Assembly (NCBI GenBank): GCA_024500155.1
Contig: CM044872.1
Coordinates: 55,123,460-55,187,459 of the forward strand
DNA from: Chenopodium formosanum
Lineage: Eukaryota; Streptophyta; Magnoliopsida; Caryophyllales; Amaranthaceae
DNA: 64,000 bases
Reading direction: 5' to 3'
Shown: positions 59,764-64,000 of the stretch, one piece after another
Position numbering within the stretch: position 1 is the stretch's first letter
Layout: each line of letters begins with the position of its first letter
Made by a program: the position numbers and the translations under genes
The notes under the pieces: generated by a model
Seen by the model: the letters and a program-made list of their open reading frames with translations, nothing else
Database searches by the model: none
Told to the model about the DNA's origin: nothing

Positions 59764-60481
59764 ATGAAGAAGAAGGTTTTTACATCACTTGTTAGCAGAT
59801 ACTCAAACTCTAGTTGATCCAAATTCGAAGATTCAACCAATAGAAAATAGGCTTCAAACATTTGTTCATCACTTTAGAAATGCTTTCAGAGGGACCGATA
59901 TGTATAACGACATACCTTCACTCACTCAAAAAAACTTTGGTCAAGAAACCAACTTAATCCTTGAGACGTGCAACTCCAAAAGAAAAAAAGTGGAGTTTAT
60001 GTTGAAGGTGCAGAAAGTTAATGGGTATGTCATTGCCGCAAGAATTTCAGACAAAGACAATTGGCAACCATTCCTGAATGTGAAGTACGACTTCAAGCGA
60101 GGTCCAATAAAAATTGGTGCCGATGCGCTAAACGTTTCTTTGCTAGAAGTTTATTATCAACATTTGGTTGATAAAACGTACCATAATTCTTTCCAAAAGC
60201 ATCTTACGACTGTTTGTGTTCACCTAATTGAATCTTATCGGTATAAGGAGATTGAAGACTACATTTACGCAACTCTAAATAAGTGTCAAGAAGAAGAATT
60301 ACTCGATCGTCATATATATTTGATCCATAATTGGGGGAACATATCCGAACTTATTCAAAAAGTTGCTAGCAATGCAATAACAGAAGAAGATTTTAACAAT
60401 GATGAAGTGATAAAAGAATTGGGATTGGAGTACTCAAAAGTTTCTTCCGTGATCGCCTTACTTAATGCGAAAAAGGAATGA
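59764..60481 (+). CDS. Type-1 ribosome-inactivating-protein-like frame (rRNA N-glycosylase fold), no in-frame start
   Basis: The open frame (about 59768-60481) encodes a single RIP domain. Counted from codon 59789 it shows the conserved N-terminal VHHFRNAF strand, an active-site Tyr at about 80, the catalytic pair Glu148 and Arg151 in an E-x-x-R helix, and the late HNWGNISE segment with Trp182. Enzymes of this family remove one adenine from the large ribosomal RNA. There is no B chain. No signal peptide is visible, unlike most secreted type-1 RIPs, so a cytosolic form is possible. The nearest upstream ATG (59764) is in another frame and meets a stop within 17 codons; the first in-frame ATG is internal, at 59900. 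The locus is therefore broken at the start, mis-assembled there, or spliced from an unseen exon. The related fragment at 56.8 kb suggests a former family cluster. Confidence 0.7.
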
Positions 60482-61444
60482 GGGAGAATGCGATGGTGTT
60501 CTTTGTATTACAATTGTTAGCTTGTGTGATTCGGTATTATTAGTTGATTGTAAATAAAAGTGGTATATGTCTTAGTCTTTTTTTTTTTTGCTACTAATCT
60601 AGTTGCTTATATAGATTAAAGCAAGATATCTTTGATAGAATTTTATTTTCCACCCTTTTATGCGTCCAGGCATTCGCAATTTCTATTATAGTCCTGGAGT
60701 ACCATGAGCATGGTACTCCAATAGTAAAAAAAAAATATGACGCTGCTTCTTGTATTTGCATTACAATTAGGTATTAAAACATTAGTCTCCCGTGTTTTCC
60801 CCTCTTTTATTGCTCTCATGATCTACTAAATCTGCTTCCTCTCTATTTTTTTTTTTTATTTTTTTTTTTATGTTTTGTAATTGATTTGTGCATTCACTCG
60901 ATTTCTCTTAGCTTATAACACGATATGCGAAAATAACACAATCTATAAACCAAAATAACATAACATATAAATCAAAGTAACATAGTATACAAATTAAAAT
61001 AACATAATACGTGAATTGAAATAACATAGTATATGAATCAAAATAACACTTCTTGTTTGTGAATGAAATTAACAAAGTATATGAATCAAAATAACCTGTT
61101 TGTGAACAAAATAACATGATATATGAATCAAAATAACATGCTAGGTAAATCAAAATATTATTGTATACAATAAATTAAATTAATATCATACATGATAAAA
61201 TAACATAATATGTGAATAAAAATAAAAAAAAATTAATAAATGAAAAGTTATTGACATTTCTTATTAGAACATGAAGAAGAAAGTTGAGGATTTACTAGCC
61301 GCCATAAATCTTTATATATATATGTATATACATATATATATGTGTATGTATATACATATATATATGTATATGTATATATATACATATACATATCTATATA
61401 TATATATAGTACAATAATTGATAGGGTTTGCTTGGAGGATAATA
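60482..61444. repeat. AT-rich spacer with minisatellite and (TA)n microsatellite
   Basis: About 60915-61215 has a dozen or so imperfect copies of a roughly 20-22-base unit (TATGAATCAAAATAACATAG). About 61312-61408 is TA/TATG microsatellite. The end, from about 61380, matches 51502-51554. No gene is seen after the 3' region of the RIP-like frame. Confidence 0.6.
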
Positions 61445-63462
61445 CACTACAAGAAAAATATTTATTTGCTGCATTTATTGTAATTCGCTGCAAAATAATT
61501 GACAAATTTTCCTTTTAACATCTTCTTTTAACTAGAACTATTAATTTGCAGGGGTTAAACTTGTAAAACCGCAGCAAATCAATCATCTCCCCTTTACATC
61601 TAAACCCTCATTCCTTAGACCCTTACCCAAAAAATTCAATTCTCTAACACTTCTCTCAACCTCACCGTCCTCTTTCATCAGATCCGTCACTCGCTCTCAC
61701 CGGCGTTTCGATTACCCTCACCGGCGTTTTGCTTACCCTCACAGCGCTGCTTTGAGGATGTCACTCACCATCATCCCCACCACCGATGCTTCACTTTTTC
61801 TCCACCACCATCGTCGTTTTTCACCGTCGCGTTGGTCACCCTCATGGAGTCATGGCCTCATGTCACTTCCTCCTTCAAATCCTTCATTTGTAAAGCCCTT
61901 CTCTAAGGTTCTGGTCCAAGTAACCTCTTTTTCTCTCGCTTGCTAACGATTCAGTTAGATTTGCTTATGTTTGAGATTCTAAGGTTAATTAATAATTCTA
62001 ACTAAAGCTATTTGATTAATAATTGATTGTTCATTATCATTAATAGTAGATCTGGTGTCATTCTTGATCTTAGTGTTGCTAATTGATTTATAATTTTCTT
62101 ATGTTTGAAGTTTTATTTGATTATTAAGCTTTATTTGTGTTATTCTTGATCTTAGTGTTGTTAATTATGTTGTTTGTCCTGAATTTTTGCTAAATATATG
62201 TATTATGATTAATGATTATAGAGAATTTATAGTTAAGAATTTTGTTGGGTTGTATCTCATATTTTGTGCAAGATTATATTGAATCGGAATATCATAGAGG
62301 ACTAGCTTGTCACCTCTTTTGTTATGATTTCTTATTTCAGGTAAGCTTTTGTGCTATTGTTGGACCTAATCCCTTGATGAAACTGTTTGGTATTGAGATT
62401 TCATTGTACCTCAATTGATGAAGATAGTAGGTATTAATCTTCTTGTTTTTTCTATGTTATACAATTATAAGTTTATAACATAATTTCTGCTTTTTTTTTC
62501 TTTAGTTTGTGAATGGTATTGGTGCTGGTGTGTTTTCTAATTATGCTACATGTTTAATAGTATTCTGATTTTTTTTTTTCTGTATGGTACTTGGTAACGA
62601 GGGCTGCCCAGTTAATCTTCATGATTAACGTTTTTTGTCAATCTTTGCAGCCACGTCAGCGTGTTGGCTTTGAGGGAGCCCAGTCAGCAGTCAAGTCAGC
62701 AGCCCAGTCACATGAAGAAGAAGACACTTAGATGAACATAGTTAACGGCTTCGTCACTTTATTTTTTTGCTTAGTCATTAGATGCGTTAATTGTATATTG
62801 ACCATGCAAATAAAGCTCTTTGACTCATATTTCTTCCCAACCAAGCAACATTTCTTAATTTCAAAAATTCATTAACAAAAACTTGAGTGAGCGATTGAGA
62901 AAGGAAAGATGGTGAGGAAAATCAGTCCGAACTAATGGTGCAATCGTTTAAATTTAGATCATCTTGTAAGTTATGATTTAAATTTGTATTATTAAAAAAG
63001 GTATCATAGATTGCATGTAATATGAATAAAAAAAAAACTTATACTAAATGATTATTTGAAATATTTTGTTATCAATTATAATTAAAATGGACAATATTGA
63101 GAAATTGAGTTCGATGAAGTTTGTAATATGTGTGGCAATGGTCAATAAAAAAACCTATACTAAACCTGTTTTTTAATCAATTAATATCATGATTTATTGT
63201 GCAAAATCTGCTCTTTAGAATGTAAATCAAAATGAAATAGGATGTAATCTCAATTTCAACACTGGCTTATATGATATGTCTTGTTCTTCAATTTTTAACT
63301 TATGAATTATGTGTCTGTGCTTCCTTAATTATAGCTATCAACGGAGGTTTATAATTTCACTTTAAATAACAGGTGTATATGGAGCTCCGAAAACATTGTA
63401 ATTATTCGTCGCTTAGCTACCTATTTTTTTAATGACTTTTCAAAAGATTTTCCTGTGAAGTT

Positions 63463-63717
63463 ATGTCGGAAATTATAGATCTTGGAAGTGAATATGGGGA
63501 TGTTCATCACACTGTTATTGATCTTGGCGATGATGATGACCAACTTTATGATGAATATATGTCTCCCATCAACACAAATGAGACACTGGAAGAAGGAAGT
63601 GAATATGATGATGAGCATGACATTGTTAGCATGACAATGTTTGGTTGTCTGGCCTATATGAGGAGCGACATATGTGGGTTCCGGCATTCATGAAGGACTA
63701 TTTTTGGGCGGTTTCTT
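63463..63717 (+). pseudogene. FAR1-related (FRS) protein fragment
   Basis: An acidic frame from the ATG at 63463 (EIIDLGSEYGDV, then runs of Asp) recalls the start of FAR1-like proteins. In the next frame, 63640-63717 reads LYEERHMWVPAFMKDYFWA, the well-conserved segment of the FAR1/MULE-transposase-derived domain, and then stops. The two parts are not normally adjacent, so the rest has been lost. FAR1-like proteins are domesticated transposases that act in light signalling; this copy cannot work. Confidence 0.55.
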
Positions 63718-63790
63718 AAGGCGCCTCCACAAAGCGCATTGTACATCCATTAAAACAAAATGCCAAAAGAGCATATTATTATAGAAATAT

Positions 63791-63890
63791 AATAAACATA
63801 TAGCTATTATTAAAAAGAACATAATGTTAAAATATAATAAACATATAGCTATTATTAAAAAGAACATAATGTTAAAATAAAATGAACATA
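63791..63890. repeat. 45-base tandem repeat
   Basis: AATAAACATATAGCTATTAT recurs at 63791 and 63836, and a shortened copy starts at 63881, a strict period of 45 bases. It is noncoding. Confidence 0.75.
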
Positions 63891-64000
63891 TACCTGGAGT
63901 GAAAGAACACATTGTTAAATAATATTTTTTATCAGAAAACATGATATACTCTATATTTGTTTGTAATCTACAAATAACTATTAACAGTTTAACACCATGT

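Larger units (their letters stand above)
61445..64000. mobile_element. Left end of a CACTA (En/Spm) transposon, right end outside the window
   Basis: CACTACAAGAAAAA at 61445 is the family's terminal sequence. Subterminal TTTGCTGCA/TTCGCTGCAAA and the inverse GCAGCAAATC occur within 130 bases. The inside includes captured-looking text with many CACCG/CCACCACC words (61,680-61,870). A short acceptor-like frame at about 62,651-62,731 ends in EEEDT. No transposase and no right end are seen, so the right border is unknown. Confidence 0.65.

Noticed and set aside
56773..60481. One gene joining the JIP60/DUF6598-like relic to the RIP domain
   Set aside because: The order is the reverse of known fusions, the relic has its own final stop at 57496-57498, and 2.3 kb of repeat-rich DNA separates them.
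61248..61505. Tyr/Ile-rich 85-codon frame
   Set aside because: It is a translation of the TA/TATG microsatellite.

Overview
This is plant nuclear DNA: AT-rich, with long AT-rich introns, GT-AG splice sites and dense small transposons. The order Caryophyllales, probably Amaranthaceae in the broad sense (beet, spinach, amaranth, quinoa), is an inference. It rests on a knottin domain whose cysteine spacing resembles the amaranth alpha-amylase inhibitor, a ribosome-inactivating-protein-like gene, and the frequent TACTCCGTA-type motifs.

Seven conserved host genes could be rebuilt exon by exon with matching splice phases. In order they are: a plastid-targeted patatin-like lipase (minus, 1697-7109, 7 exons); a lung-seven-transmembrane/TMEM87-type Golgi membrane protein (plus, 8430-12685, 5 exons); plastid ribosomal protein bS21c (minus, 13792-15431); TRAPPC2L, a TRAPP vesicle-tethering subunit (minus, 16767-19820, 5 exons); an F-box/kelch protein with a miR2111 target site (plus, 28476-29789); SWP73/BAF60, a SWI/SNF chromatin-remodelling subunit (plus, 34005-35764); and mitochondrial ribosomal protein mL43 (minus, 47044-49496, 3 exons). 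They are mostly housekeeping genes in different organelles and do not form one pathway. The bS21c and F-box genes appear to preserve an ancient plant gene neighbourhood.

Two defence-type loci lie in the repeat-rich right half. At 41.9-42.9 kb a small two-exon gene encodes two different cystine-knot (knottin) domains. It is too short and too split for ORF calling, and the frame breaks between a signal-peptide-like start and the first domain. At 56.8-60.5 kb are a frameshifted fragment resembling the C-terminal region of JIP60/DUF6598 proteins and an open frame for a type-1 ribosome-inactivating-protein domain without an in-frame start codon.

The rest is mobile DNA. It includes Stowaway MITEs with TA target duplications, one of them carrying two further MITEs; a Tourist-like family filled with CTGAA repeats; a nested pair at 25.3-26.7 kb; and a LINE RNase H remnant between diverged inverted repeats. 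It also includes a broken Tat/Retand-like Gypsy element, a 1,022-bp Pack-MULE carrying a GRF zinc finger next to the knottin gene, LTR-derived noncoding DNA at 51-57 kb, a CACTA end at 61,445, and a FAR1-like fragment near the right edge. About 20-25 kb holds no recognisable host gene.
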